This document shows positions 34,687 to 43,396 of a DNA stretch of 64,000 nucleotides, piece by piece. Under the pieces are notes generated by a model. The model searched no databases, was not told the origin of the DNA, and saw nothing but the letters and a program-made list of their open reading frames with translations. A program made the position numbers and the translations under genes. Location of the stretch: the NCBI RefSeq assembly GCF_003967535.1, contig NZ_BIFR01000001.1, positions 3,161,001-3,225,000 on the forward strand, in the 5' to 3' direction. This DNA is from Tengunoibacter tsumagoiensis (GTDB lineage Bacteria; Chloroflexota; Ktedonobacteria; Ktedonobacterales; Ktedonobacteraceae). Within the stretch, counting starts at the first letter, position 1. Every line of letters starts with the position of its first letter.

Positions 34687-35979
34687 GTGGTAAAAGATAT
34701 TCAAGAGCAAGTGAGTGTACAGAGCGAACAAGCGTCTTTGATTGAAGCATACAAAAAGGTTCGTCACTTTTCAGAAGCGATCTGTGAGCCATTAGTGACG
34801 GAGGATTATGTTATTCAATCTATGCCAGATGTAAGCCCGACCAAATGGCATCTCGCTCATACGACCTGGTTTTTTGAGACCTTTCTGCTGGCCCCGAATA
34901 TGCCTGATTATACCTCACCTCATCCGCAATATGCTTACCTGTTTAATTCCTACTACAATTCAATTGGGCAGCGCCATTGTCGGCCCAAGCGGGGCTTAAT
35001 CTCCCGTCCAACGGTTGAAGAGACCTATGCTTATCGCAAATATGTAGACCACCATGTCATCATTATGCTTGAGGAGGCAAGTGAGCAGAAGTTAGCAGCT
35101 CTCAAGCCCGTTGTTACATTGGGCCTTCAGCATGAGCAACAGCATCAAGAATTGATGGTTACCGATATCAAGCATGTGCTCTCCTGTAATCCGCTTCATC
35201 CGGCCTATATTGCCGAGCGACCAGCAGATCCCGGTCAACTGCCACCACTTGAATGGCTGCGTTATGCAGAAGGGATCTATTGGATTGGTTTTGATGGAGA
35301 AGGGTTCTCCTATGATAACGAGAGTCCTCGGCATCGTGAATTTTTGCATCCATTTGAGCTTGCTTCGCGCCTGATCACCAATGGTGAGTACCAACGCTTT
35401 ATTGAGGATGGCGGGTATCAGAATCCGCTGTTGTGGCTTTCTGATGGTTGGCGTACGGTGCAGGAGCAAGAATGGGAGGCCCCCCTGTATTGGGAGAAGC
35501 AGGATGGCCGCTGGTTGATGATGACCTTAAGCGGCCTGCGTGAGGTCAAGCCAGACGAGCCAGTCTGTCATGTAAGTTATTACGAAGCGGAGGCCTATGC
35601 ACGTTGGGCTCAGGCCCGTTTAGCAACTGAGGCCGAATGGGAAGTTGCGAGCCGTGGGGTACCAATGCGTGGGAACTTTGTGGACTATGGGCTCTATCAT
35701 CCAGCGCCGCTTATTACAGCCCCTCCACAGGGTCAACCAGCTCAGATGTATGGTGATGTCTGGGAGTGGACCCAGAGCGCCTATCTGCCCTATCCAGGCT
35801 ATCATCCAGCGCCGGGAGCCATCGGTGAATATAATGGCAAGTTTATGTGCAACCAGTTTGTGTTGCGAGGTGGATCGTGTGCCACGTCAGAAGCGCATAT
35901 TCGCCCCACCTATCGTAACTTCTTCCCGCCAGATGCGCGCTGGCAATTTACGGGTATTCGTTTAGCCCGGGAGGTGTAA
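34687..35979 (+). CDS. egtB: Ergothioneine synthase EgtB (iron-dependent sulfoxide synthase)
   Basis: Non-haem iron enzyme joining hercynine (trimethylhistidine) to a cysteine thiol. 430 residues. The DinB-like N-terminal domain supplies the iron ligands: LAHTTWFF near residue 58 and LGLQHEQQHQELMV with His149 and His153. The C-terminal formylglycine-type domain reads YWIGFDGEGFSYDNESPRH and QMYGDVWEWTQ with FVLRGGSCATS. GTG start, SD AAGGAG. egtD follows 16 bases later. No egtA or egtC gene is in the window, so the enzyme may use free cysteine, as type II EgtBs do, instead of gamma-Glu-Cys; this is inference only. Confidence 0.93.
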   Translation: MVKDIQEQVSVQSEQASLIEAYKKVRHFSEAICEPLVTEDYVIQSMPDVSPTKWHLAHTTWFFETFLLAPNMPDYTSPHPQYAYLFNSYYNSIGQRHCRPKRGLISRPTVEETYAYRKYVDHHVIIMLEEASEQKLAALKPVVTLGLQHEQQHQELMVTDIKHVLSCNPLHPAYIAERPADPGQLPPLEWLRYAEGIYWIGFDGEGFSYDNESPRHREFLHPFELASRLITNGEYQRFIEDGGYQNPLLWLSDGWRTVQEQEWEAPLYWEKQDGRWLMMTLSGLREVKPDEPVCHVSYYEAEAYARWAQARLATEAEWEVASRGVPMRGNFVDYGLYHPAPLITAPPQGQPAQMYGDVWEWTQSAYLPYPGYHPAPGAIGEYNGKFMCNQFVLRGGSCATSEAHIRPTYRNFFPPDARWQFTGIRLAREV

Positions 35980-35995
35980 TATCCAACCACATCGT

Positions 35996-36958
35996 ATGGA
36001 TAATTTCTTGCAGCTCTATGAGTGTGAGCCTGCACAAAACACCTTTCGCAAGGACGTCATGCAGGGACTTGGGCAACAACCCAAGTCCCTCCCCAGTAAG
36101 TACTTTTATGATGAGACCGGATCAGCCCTGTTTGAACAGATCTGTTCGCTTGATGACTATTATGTCACCCGAACAGAACTACAGATCATGCAGGACAACA
36201 TCGGTGAGATGACGGCTCTGCTGGGGCCTCGCTGTTTGCTGATTGAATATGGCAGTGGGAGCAGTACCAAAACCAGGATGCTGCTGGATCATCTGCCTCA
36301 GCCAGCGGGGTATGTTCCCATTGACATCTCTCGTGAGCAGCTCTACGCTTCTGTTCTGACCCTTCATGAGCGCTATCCGCAGCTTGAGTTGTTTCCCGTC
36401 TGTACGGACTACACAAATGATTTCGAGCTGCCTGAACCCCGAGGAGAGGTTGCGCGGAAGGTTGTCTACTATCCAGGCTCAACCATTGGCAATTTTGACC
36501 CTGGCGAAGCGCAAGCATTTCTGCATCGCATTGCTGGGATCTGTCGCGGTGATGGTGGGCTTCTGATTGGAGTTGATCTCAAAAAAGATTTTGCTCTTCT
36601 TCATCGCGCCTACAACGATCGGGATGGAGTGACCGCACAGTTTAATCTCCACCTGTTGGAGCGCATCAATCAAGAGCTGGGGGCAGATTTTCAGCGAGAG
36701 CACTTTAATCACTATGCCTTCTATAATCCAGAGGCGGGCCGGATTGAGATGCATCTGGTGAGTTTGCAGGAGCAAGCGGTGCGGATCGAGCAGATGCCCA
36801 TTCATTTCAAGCGGGCGGAGAGCATCTGGACAGAAAACTCTTACAAATATTCACTGGACGAGTTTGCCCGGTTAGCAGCCGGGGCAGGTTTTACCGTCAG
36901 ACGAATCTGGCTGGATAAAGAAGCGCTGTTCAGTGTGCAGTACCTTTCCGTGGATTAG
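35996..36958 (+). CDS. egtD: L-histidine N(alpha)-methyltransferase EgtD
   Basis: Makes hercynine from histidine with three SAM-dependent methylations, the first step of ergothioneine synthesis. 320 residues, normal length. QPKSLPSKYFYDETGSALFE, LIEYGSGSSTKTRMLLDHL (SAM site), YVPIDISREQL and YYPGSTIGNFDP are family motifs in the correct order. Near the end, WTENSYKYSLDEF is the part that helps bind histidine. egtB precedes it by 16 bases, so both form an operon, closed by a hairpin at 36988-37046. Confidence 0.95.
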   Translation: MDNFLQLYECEPAQNTFRKDVMQGLGQQPKSLPSKYFYDETGSALFEQICSLDDYYVTRTELQIMQDNIGEMTALLGPRCLLIEYGSGSSTKTRMLLDHLPQPAGYVPIDISREQLYASVLTLHERYPQLELFPVCTDYTNDFELPEPRGEVARKVVYYPGSTIGNFDPGEAQAFLHRIAGICRGDGGLLIGVDLKKDFALLHRAYNDRDGVTAQFNLHLLERINQELGADFQREHFNHYAFYNPEAGRIEMHLVSLQEQAVRIEQMPIHFKRAESIWTENSYKYSLDEFARLAAGAGFTVRRIWLDKEALFSVQYLSVD

Positions 36959-36987
36959 GGAGAAGATTGGTACTGTACACTAAAAGG

Positions 36988-37046
36988 CCTGCTGTCCATC
37001 TACTTGAGGGCCACATTTCTTCTCCCCGAAGCAATTGGACAGCAGG
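36988..37046 (+). terminator. Inverted repeat after egtD
   Basis: CCTGCTGTCCA (36988-36998) pairs perfectly with TGGACAGCAGG (37036-37046), with a 37-base loop. TCTCTCCTTTTTG follows. The loop is long for a simple terminator but the T-run supports one. Confidence 0.6.
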
Positions 37047-37152
37047 TCTCTCCTTTTTGCTCCATAAGAGTTGGTTTCAAGAGTTGGCTTCTTAATCAGG
37101 ATGAAACAGGTAACTGGCGACACAATCTAACCATGAAAAAGGGGTATGTGTG

Positions 37153-37698
37153 ATGGCAGATTCTCATGACGAAGCGAACAAAAAGAAAGAGCCCATTCTC
37201 TCTACCCCTACCAACTCCGTAAGTGAGCCAGTTAGCCGCAGCACAAATTTCTCCATTCATCTGCTGGGCATGGGTGATACCATTGTCTATGGAATTGTCG
37301 GCATCTGCTTTTTCATCGGAGCTCTCCTTGCACTTGTCTATAGTTTCTGGGCATTCTATCTGTTACTGGGCAAAGCACACTTTGAGCCTGATAAATTAGG
37401 GCAGGCAATCGTTCAATTTGTATCTGATCTGCTGCTTGTTCTTATTATTATGGAGGTGTTGGGGACAGTTATCCACTATTTGAGGCAACGAGCAACATCC
37501 TTACGACCATTTCTTTTTATTGGCATCATTTCTGCCACACGCGGCATCCTCTCGATCGGTGCACGCCTTTCAGTTGAGAGTTCAACCATTACGTTGGAAG
37601 ATTTTAAACATGCCATGATTGAGCTTGGAGTCAATGCCGGAGTGATACTTGCGTTAGGGATCACAATCAGGTTGCTTGGTAATCTGGTTGATGAATGA
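37153..37698 (+). CDS. PsiE-like membrane protein
   Basis: 181 residues from ATG 37153; GTG 37150 immediately before it is also possible. Four membrane segments: TIVYGIVGICFFIGALLALVYSF, IVQFVSDLLLVLIIMEVLGTV, FLFIGIISATRGILSIG and GVNAGVILALGITIRL. The pattern, with ATRGILS in the third helix, fits the PsiE phosphate-starvation-inducible family. Phosphate control is known for the E. coli member; I see no Pho box upstream here. The 44-base gap separates it from the convergent S51 peptidase. Confidence 0.8.
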   Translation: MADSHDEANKKKEPILSTPTNSVSEPVSRSTNFSIHLLGMGDTIVYGIVGICFFIGALLALVYSFWAFYLLLGKAHFEPDKLGQAIVQFVSDLLLVLIIMEVLGTVIHYLRQRATSLRPFLFIGIISATRGILSIGARLSVESSTITLEDFKHAMIELGVNAGVILALGITIRLLGNLVDE

Positions 37699-37742
37699 GC
37701 TTATGCTAGAGAGAAATGCTGAGAAGCAAAAGGAGGCCCTAC

Positions 37743-38414
37743 TCATTGAGCCACAACGCGTTTCCAATGGCCTTCAGAGATAACTTTGATAACGCCATCA
37801 ACTACCTGTATGGCGGTCTGATCGTCAATCAAATATGCTGGTACAGGCATGTTAGCGGCCCATTTTTCAGCATCGGCTAAGGAATTGTCTGGCATCGAAG
37901 GGTTATCCAGGTGCGGAAACATCGCAAAATCGACCAGTCCCAGCGTTCTATCGCCACCGGTGGGTGGCTTCCAGCGGACAAAGTCCTCTCCGATGCTGGG
38001 GGCCATCACCATGCTCCCGGCGCTCAGCCCCACATAGACCGTCTCACGCAGAAGCTCAGGCAAGAGGTCGGCCAGGCCAGATTGCTGCATCCAGTAGGAG
38101 AGATAGAGGGGATCGCCGCCTTCCACCAGCAGGGCGTCTGTCTTCTGGACCCGAGGGAGCCATTGCTCTTTATCGAGACTGGGCAACGCGGTGAGCTCCA
38201 GCACGCCCAGGGACTTCCACTCCAGCTTGCACATAGAGTTGTTGATCTCTCCGCGGATCAGTCGGGTAATCATGGCTGGACCATTGCTGTTGGCGTGCAG
38301 CGCGGTGGGAATGTACAGAGCGCTGGACTCGGCGATTGGTTTGCCCAATAGATCAACCAGGGAGGTACAAATACTGTCGTTGCTGATGCCAGCCGAAGTG
38401 AGCAGAAATTTCAC
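37743..38414 (-). CDS. Peptidase S51 family protein (dipeptidase E-like)
   Basis: 223 residues. VEGGDPLYLSYWM and YVGLSAGSMVMAP are hallmarks: the second carries the catalytic Ser in GLSAGS, and DFAMFPHLD contributes the His in the third part. Aspartyl dipeptidase E and its relatives cleave Asp-X dipeptides or tail residues. Sequence length fits. It lies 414 bases from glnA on the same strand, separated by a terminator and repeat region. SD GAGAGG precedes the ATG. Confidence 0.87.
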   Translation of the reverse strand: MKFLLTSAGISNDSICTSLVDLLGKPIAESSALYIPTALHANSNGPAMITRLIRGEINNSMCKLEWKSLGVLELTALPSLDKEQWLPRVQKTDALLVEGGDPLYLSYWMQQSGLADLLPELLRETVYVGLSAGSMVMAPSIGEDFVRWKPPTGGDRTLGLVDFAMFPHLDNPSMPDNSLADAEKWAANMPVPAYLIDDQTAIQVVDGVIKVISEGHWKRVVAQ

Positions 38415-38647
38415 AAAGCCTCTCCTTGCCTATTTTATGGGAGCCGAAAGGCTCCTTCGGTCCTTTCCATTGAGACTGAACGTGTCATGAAAAGCTCTGA
38501 ATCCGGTGTCAGAGGTAAAAATATGAGAACTGTTATTGTATGCTACTGCTCTATGAGCTTGCCAATCTCACTTATAGTATACTACATTATAAATGTATTG
38601 TAAAAATTGAGTTCCTCTTCATAACTCAAACAGATCTAACCACTTAA

Positions 38648-38714
38648 TGGCCTCTAGCCTTATTTCACGCTATCATATCAACTTCTAGAGAACACTTAGG
38701 CGTCGTAGTACAGC
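38648..38714 (-). pseudogene. Remnant of duplicated glnA 3' end (67 bp)
   Basis: This stretch repeats the last bases of glnA and its downstream sequence (38780-38846). CTTAGGCGTCGTAGTAC is identical in both at 38695-38711 and 38828-38844, and the flanks to the left are similar with scattered changes. Read on the minus strand it ends TAC TAC GAC GCC TAA, i.e. YYDA-stop as in glnA, but upstream homology stops at once. It suggests a second glnA tail lost by deletion, with one 133-base unit between the copies. Confidence 0.6.
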
Positions 38715-38732
38715 ACTAAAAATCACAGAAAA

Positions 38733-38767
38733 TGACCGTTAAGTAAAGAAAAATTACTTAACGGTCA
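38733..38767 (-). terminator. Terminator hairpin of glnA
   Basis: TGACCGTTAAGTAA (38733-38746) and TTACTTAACGGTCA (38754-38767) form a perfect 14-pair stem with a seven-base loop, 62 bases after the glnA stop on the minus strand. TTTT follows on that strand. Confidence 0.85.
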
Positions 38768-38828
38768 CTTGCTATGATCAGGCTTCTGGCCTTATCTTAC
38801 GCCAATTTCATAATCATAGAGAGAATGC

Positions 38829-40256
38829 TTAGGCGTCGTAGTACATCGAAAACTCGATTGGAGCAGGGCGGAGGCGGACTGCTGCGGCCTGTTCGCGTTT
38901 GAGCTCAATATATTTCTCAAGCACATCGGGAGTGAAGACATCGCCCTCGAGCAAGAAGGCATGATCATTCTCAAGTGCTTTGAGCGACTCATCCAATGAG
39001 CCAGGGACCGAGCTGATCTCGCTGAGCTCTTCAGGAGTCATGCTAAAGAGGTCTTTATCAACGGGACCGAAGCCATACTCACTGGGCTCCAGCTCGCGGC
39101 GAACGCCATCGAGACCAGCCATCAGCAGAGCAGCGAAGAGCAGGTAAGGGTTGGCAGTTGGATCGGGAGGGCGGAACTCGATGCGCTTCGCCTTTGGATT
39201 CTCGGAGACCGGGATACGGACGGCAGCGCTACGGTTACCCTGAGAGAAGACCAGATTGACAGGAGCTTCGTACCCAGGAACCAGACGTTTGTAGCTATTG
39301 GTGCTAGGAGCAGCAATGGCCAGCAAGGCTGGAGCATGGCTCAAGATACCAGCGACATAGTGGCGGGCCATCTTCGAGAGGTGAGCATAGCCATCTTTAT
39401 CAAAGAACAGAGGCTTCTCGTCCTTCCAGAGGCTCTGGTGCGTATGCATACCGGAACCATTATCACCATAAACTGGTTTTGGCATGAACGTGACCGACTT
39501 GCCATATTTGCGAGCGGTATTTTTGATCACATACTTGAAGAGCAGCAGCTTGTCGGCAGTATCGACCAGAGTGCCGAAGCGATAGTCGATCTCACACTGG
39601 CCAGCGGCACCGACTTCATGGTGGTGGGCCTCGACCTTAATGCCCAGAGCCTCAAGATTGAGGACCATCTCTGTGCGCAGATCCTGATAGGTATCGTTAG
39701 GAGCAACGGGGAAGTAGCCACCTTTAACAGTCATCAGATGGCCCAGGCTGCGTCCACCCTCAAAGCCCTCGGTATTCCAGGCGGCTTCAACGGAATCAAC
39801 CTCAGCATACTGTTTATTATCAGTAGAGGCATAGCGAACATTGTCAAAAATATAGAATTCGGCTTCAGGTCCAAAATAAGCAGTATCGGCAATACCAGTG
39901 CTGCGGAGATACTCTTCTGCCTTCTGAGCAATATAGCGAGGATCGCGGCTATATGGTCTTTTATCCTGTGGATGGAAGATGTTACACGTAAGGCTCAAAG
40001 TGGGAACAGCGGTGAAAGGGTCCAGGAAAGCAGTATTGGCATCGGGGATAATCAGCATGTCGCTTTCATTGATGTGCTGGAAACCGCGGACACTGGAGCC
40101 ATCAAACGGCAGACCATCTTCAAAGAGATCTTCTGTCAAAACATGCACAGGCACGCTAAAGTGCTGCCAGGTGCCAGGTAGATCTGAAAATTTAATATCT
40201 ACTATTTTGACACCATTCTCTTTAGCTAGCTTCAGGACATCGGCTGGCGTGGTCAT
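38829..40256 (-). CDS. glnA: Glutamine synthetase, type I
   Basis: Forms glutamine from glutamate and ammonia; dodecameric. 475 residues, the length of the GSI-beta type. FDGSSVRGFQHINESDM (about residues 51-67), EVGAAGQCEIDYRFG, GSGMHTHQSLW, NSYKRLVPGYEAPV and the final FSMYYDA are classic. The adenylylation loop reads DKDLFSMTPEELSEI: the Tyr modified in E. coli is Phe404 here, so adenylylation is unlikely. The start ATG at 40256 follows a GAGAAGACAC stretch. The 359-base upstream region (40257-40615) holds the promoter. Confidence 0.95.
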   Translation of the reverse strand: MTTPADVLKLAKENGVKIVDIKFSDLPGTWQHFSVPVHVLTEDLFEDGLPFDGSSVRGFQHINESDMLIIPDANTAFLDPFTAVPTLSLTCNIFHPQDKRPYSRDPRYIAQKAEEYLRSTGIADTAYFGPEAEFYIFDNVRYASTDNKQYAEVDSVEAAWNTEGFEGGRSLGHLMTVKGGYFPVAPNDTYQDLRTEMVLNLEALGIKVEAHHHEVGAAGQCEIDYRFGTLVDTADKLLLFKYVIKNTARKYGKSVTFMPKPVYGDNGSGMHTHQSLWKDEKPLFFDKDGYAHLSKMARHYVAGILSHAPALLAIAAPSTNSYKRLVPGYEAPVNLVFSQGNRSAAVRIPVSENPKAKRIEFRPPDPTANPYLLFAALLMAGLDGVRRELEPSEYGFGPVDKDLFSMTPEELSEISSVPGSLDESLKALENDHAFLLEGDVFTPDVLEKYIELKREQAAAVRLRPAPIEFSMYYDA

Positions 40257-40537
40257 CTGTGTCTTCTCCTCTTACATGTTCTCCTGGCATCATCGCAGGA
40301 AGTATGGCATGCATTGCCGGGTTATTTGTTTTTTTCTTGCTAGTATTAGGTATAGAAACCTCGCTTGATAGACATGGGGTTTATTCATGTATGTCCCTTA
40401 TGATATGCCGTGAGCGAATAGGAAGATACAGACAGTTTGCAAGAAAGTTGACCATGCTGAATTGTGCAGTCTGCACAAAATAATGTGCCAATTTCCTGAC
40501 TTCCCTATCATATTGCTGCCCTATTCTCTATTTTTGT

Positions 40538-40555
40538 TTATTTTGCTCAAAATAA
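40538..40555. promoter_or_regulatory. Palindrome in the glnA upstream region
   Basis: TTATTTT (40538-40544), GCTC, AAAATAA (40549-40555) is a perfect 7-bp inverted repeat. It lies about 280 bases upstream of glnA and close to the 3' end of the araC-type gene. Such AT-rich dyads are often operators. The rest of 40257-40615 is AT-rich and shows no gene. Confidence 0.4.
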
Positions 40556-40615
40556 CATCTACTGCTTTATAGATAGATTGAACATTCCATACAATGAAGC
40601 TCTACAAAATGAAGC

Positions 40616-41536
40616 CTATTTATTGAGGGGTTTCATCTGTTCTTTGCCAGTTGTCAGGTGGCGAGCACGATAGTCACTGGGGGATGTCCCAAAGTGGCGA
40701 TGAAACTGGCGGCTGAAATAGAAGGCGCTGTGAAAGCCTACTTCTTCTGCAATTGTGTTGATGCTCAGTGCACTAAATTCCAATAAACGAGCTGCATTGC
40801 GGAGGCGGAGAGAGAGAAGCACGTTCATGACAGAGTCCCCAATCTCTTGTTTGAACAGATGGGAGAGACGCGAGGGGGAGAGTGCTACCTGCCGGGCCAG
40901 CAGGTGGAGATCGTATGGGGCCTTAAGATCCTGGGTGATGAGATTGAGGATTGTCTGGATACGTGGATCGAACTGGCGCAGGGGTTGTTGTGCCTGTTCG
41001 TGCGCAGCGAGCAGGAAGATTTCCTCCAGGCCATTCAGGGCAAGCTCTTGTTGAATCAGAGATGGCCCGAGCGCGTGCTGGCTATTGACGGTCGCTGGTT
41101 GCGGTTTTATTGCCTCGTGCAGTCTGGCAAAGGCCTGGGTACAGCGTTCCTGATTGGTTTGTAAGTGATAGCGAAAGAGTCCCTGTCCGATTGCTGGGAG
41201 ATGCCACCAGTTAAACCAGGTGAGCCTTGGCTGAAAATGGACCCAATGAAATTCCCAGTATGCTCCATCTGGGACAGAATAGTCGTGTAGCGCGTGAGGA
41301 TCAAGGAGAATGAGATCTCCCGGCTGCGTGTGTAGTTCAAGCCCGGGCTGTCGATAGAGGCCCGTTCCTTGAATTGTGTAGGTAAGAAGCCAGTTATTTG
41401 AGCCGTGGGTGCGATAGGTTGCATACCCGGGTCGCTCTTTGAAATGGCCGCTCACCAGAATATCTGGTGGAGGTGATTGCGATTCTTCAGTAGTGTACAT
41501 AGCAGGATTGTACATGTTTCTAACCGTGGAGTCCAT
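40616..41536 (-). CDS. AraC family transcriptional regulator
   Basis: 306 residues. An N-terminal cupin-like effector domain (GTGLYRQPGLELHTQPGDLILLDPHALHDY) is followed by two HTH motifs of the AraC class at the C-terminus: PYDLHLLARQVALSPSRLSHLFKQ and INTIAEEVGFHSAFYFSRQFHRHFGTSPSDYR. The region suggests a sugar- or small-molecule-responsive activator. It is divergent from the PhyH dioxygenase (83 bases between starts), so regulation of that gene is plausible. Its effector is not readable. The start is uncertain because SD signals are weak. Confidence 0.9.
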   Translation of the reverse strand: MDSTVRNMYNPAMYTTEESQSPPPDILVSGHFKERPGYATYRTHGSNNWLLTYTIQGTGLYRQPGLELHTQPGDLILLDPHALHDYSVPDGAYWEFHWVHFQPRLTWFNWWHLPAIGQGLFRYHLQTNQERCTQAFARLHEAIKPQPATVNSQHALGPSLIQQELALNGLEEIFLLAAHEQAQQPLRQFDPRIQTILNLITQDLKAPYDLHLLARQVALSPSRLSHLFKQEIGDSVMNVLLSLRLRNAARLLEFSALSINTIAEEVGFHSAFYFSRQFHRHFGTSPSDYRARHLTTGKEQMKPLNK

Positions 41537-41619
41537 TCTTTTTTGTCACTTTTCTCGCTACTATAGAGAGAGAAACAGCATGTTGTTTGCTGGAGTAGAT
41601 GAAAGGATGAGGTAAGCCA

Positions 41620-42429
41620 ATGACGACTATCGCAGCACGATTGACGCCTGAACAACTCCATCAATTTGAGGAGCAAGGGTATCTTATTCTCCGTGGGGTT
41701 TTAAATACGGAGGAAGTAGACCAGCTTATTCAGACATTTATGGAGATCAAGGCAGCAGGATCGGTTCCAGGCTTTTTTGAGCCAGCTTCTGCTGAGGAGG
41801 CCAATGGCGATATTCTGAAGCTGTATCCACGTATTATGCATCCCCATCGTTTTAATGAGATTGCTCTGCGCTATCTATTGGATGGGCGTATTCAGGCTAT
41901 TCTGGCGGACCTATTTGCTGAGGAGCCTCTAGCAGCTCAGAGTATGTTCTACTTTAAGCCAGCCGGGGCACGTGGACAGGCTCTCCATCAGGATAATTTC
42001 TATCTACGCGTTGAGCCAGGAACCTGTATTGCTGCCTGGTTTGCTCTTGATCCAGCTGATCGGGATAACGGCGGCTTAGAGGTAGTACCTGGAACCCATA
42101 AGATGGATATCTTCTGTCCCGAGGAGGCTGATGCTGCACTCTCTTTTACGCGCGATTTTGTGCCTATTCCCGAGGGATTGCAGGCTCTCCCTGTTGATCT
42201 GGCACCAGGTGATGTGCTTTTCTTTAATGGCAGCTTAGTGCATGGTTCGCAACCCAATCGGACCCAGGATCGTTTCCGTCGCTCATTTATCTGCCACTAT
42301 ATTGGTCGTTCGTCGGAGCGCATGTCGCAGTGGTATCGACCAATTCTCACATTCGCTGGCGATGAGGTCATACTTGATATCAACGAAGGTGGTGGCCCCT
42401 GCGGAACGGAGATTGCAGGTCCTCACTAA
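41620..42429 (+). CDS. Phytanoyl-CoA dioxygenase (PhyH) family protein
   Basis: 269 residues. An Fe(II)/2-oxoglutarate oxygenase: ALHQDNFYLRVEPGT carries the His-x-Asp iron ligands, VPGTHKMDIF follows, and LVHGSQPNRTQDRFRRSF carries the distal His and the Arg that binds 2-oxoglutarate. The N-terminus with LTPEQLHQFEEQGYLILRGV is typical. SD GGATGAGGT precedes the ATG. Substrate unknown. Divergent AraC gene is its likely regulator. Confidence 0.88.
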   Translation: MTTIAARLTPEQLHQFEEQGYLILRGVLNTEEVDQLIQTFMEIKAAGSVPGFFEPASAEEANGDILKLYPRIMHPHRFNEIALRYLLDGRIQAILADLFAEEPLAAQSMFYFKPAGARGQALHQDNFYLRVEPGTCIAAWFALDPADRDNGGLEVVPGTHKMDIFCPEEADAALSFTRDFVPIPEGLQALPVDLAPGDVLFFNGSLVHGSQPNRTQDRFRRSFICHYIGRSSERMSQWYRPILTFAGDEVILDINEGGGPCGTEIAGPH

Positions 42430-42530
42430 ACCTGTCTCTGCTTTGGGGGGCGTGGCTTCTTTATGAAGGAGGCCACGCCTTCGTGGTCATGAAGTGGGGG
42501 AAGAGAGCGGAGAGGGTTACGGTGGCGACC

Positions 42531-42615
42531 ATTCATGATGGACCCTACGAGATTATGCGATAAATCAAATTTTATAAGCGATTTATCGCATGAGGGTGCC
42601 GGGCCCATCATGAAT
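42531..42615. repeat. Nested inverted repeat, 85 bp
   Basis: Outer arms ATTCATGATGGACCC (42531-42545) and GGGCCCATCATGAAT (42601-42615) pair with one mismatch. Inner arms ATGCGATAAATC (42555-42566) and GATTTATCGCAT (42580-42591) pair perfectly, with a 13-base loop. It lies in the 263-base gap between convergent phyH-like and cofC genes. It may be a bidirectional terminator or a mini transposable element (MITE-like). Confidence 0.8.
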
Positions 42616-42692
42616 GATGGCCGTGGAACGTCCACTGCTCTACTTTGTTGTTTCCCCTTAATGGTCGTTGTGGTAGTTGGACACAATATGTG

Positions 42693-43307
42693 TTAGAGAC
42701 AACCAATTTTGCTCTGTTGCTCCAGCGTTTCGAGTTGAGTGATATCATCGATAGTATCGATATCCAGAGCGAGGCCCAGACTGCTGTAGAGCACATGGCT
42801 CAGCTTTTGTTGTTGGGCCTCGCGTTGATGGCGGGGCAGGCTATTGACTCCAAAGAGATAGGGAAGAGCCAGAGGGGGCCGTACGAGGATCGCATTGGTG
42901 CCAGTCTGATCTTGTGATGGAGCTAAGACGACCTCATAGTGGTGAGCAAGATCGACCATCTCTTGCACTTCTCGAGTTGTCAGGAGAGGAAGATCGGCTG
43001 AGATCGTGAGTAGAGCATTCGAGCCATTGATCAGCTCACGCTTAGCCGCTGCTGTCAGGGCAGGATTATGGCCAGCCTGTTCCTCAAGCCAGGTTGAGGC
43101 TCCCCACTCCTGAGCCCGTTCCAGGACGCGTGTATCTGCACTGACGACAGAGATAGAAGAGAGAACCTGACTGGTGCGTAATGTGCAGATAACATGACGA
43201 AGCATATCCAGCATCAGACTTGCGCGCTGAACTGCGGTAAGATGGGTGGCAAGGCGACTTTTGGCCTCATCCAGAGACTTTACCGGTATGAGTGCAGTAT
43301 ATTTCAA
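42693..43307 (-). CDS. cofC: 2-phospho-L-lactate/PEP guanylyltransferase (F420 biosynthesis)
   Basis: 204 residues. Activates the phospholactyl or phosphoenolpyruvyl moiety with GTP for F420. ALIPVKSLDEAKSRLA at the N-terminus is the CofC/FbiD signature; VVSADTRVLE, ISADLPLLTTREV and GTNAILVRPP are the nucleotidyltransferase features. It is the last gene of the fbiB-cofD-cofC unit, 89 bases after cofD. Confidence 0.93.
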   Translation of the reverse strand: MKYTALIPVKSLDEAKSRLATHLTAVQRASLMLDMLRHVICTLRTSQVLSSISVVSADTRVLERAQEWGASTWLEEQAGHNPALTAAAKRELINGSNALLTISADLPLLTTREVQEMVDLAHHYEVVLAPSQDQTGTNAILVRPPLALPYLFGVNSLPRHQREAQQQKLSHVLYSSLGLALDIDTIDDITQLETLEQQSKIGCL

Positions 43308-43396
43308 TGGGTTTCCTTACTGTTCTAAACGAGCAGATCTCTCTTCCTGCTGGCTCTCACTCTCTAAAGATCCTGAGTGGATAGGTGTTCCACCCG

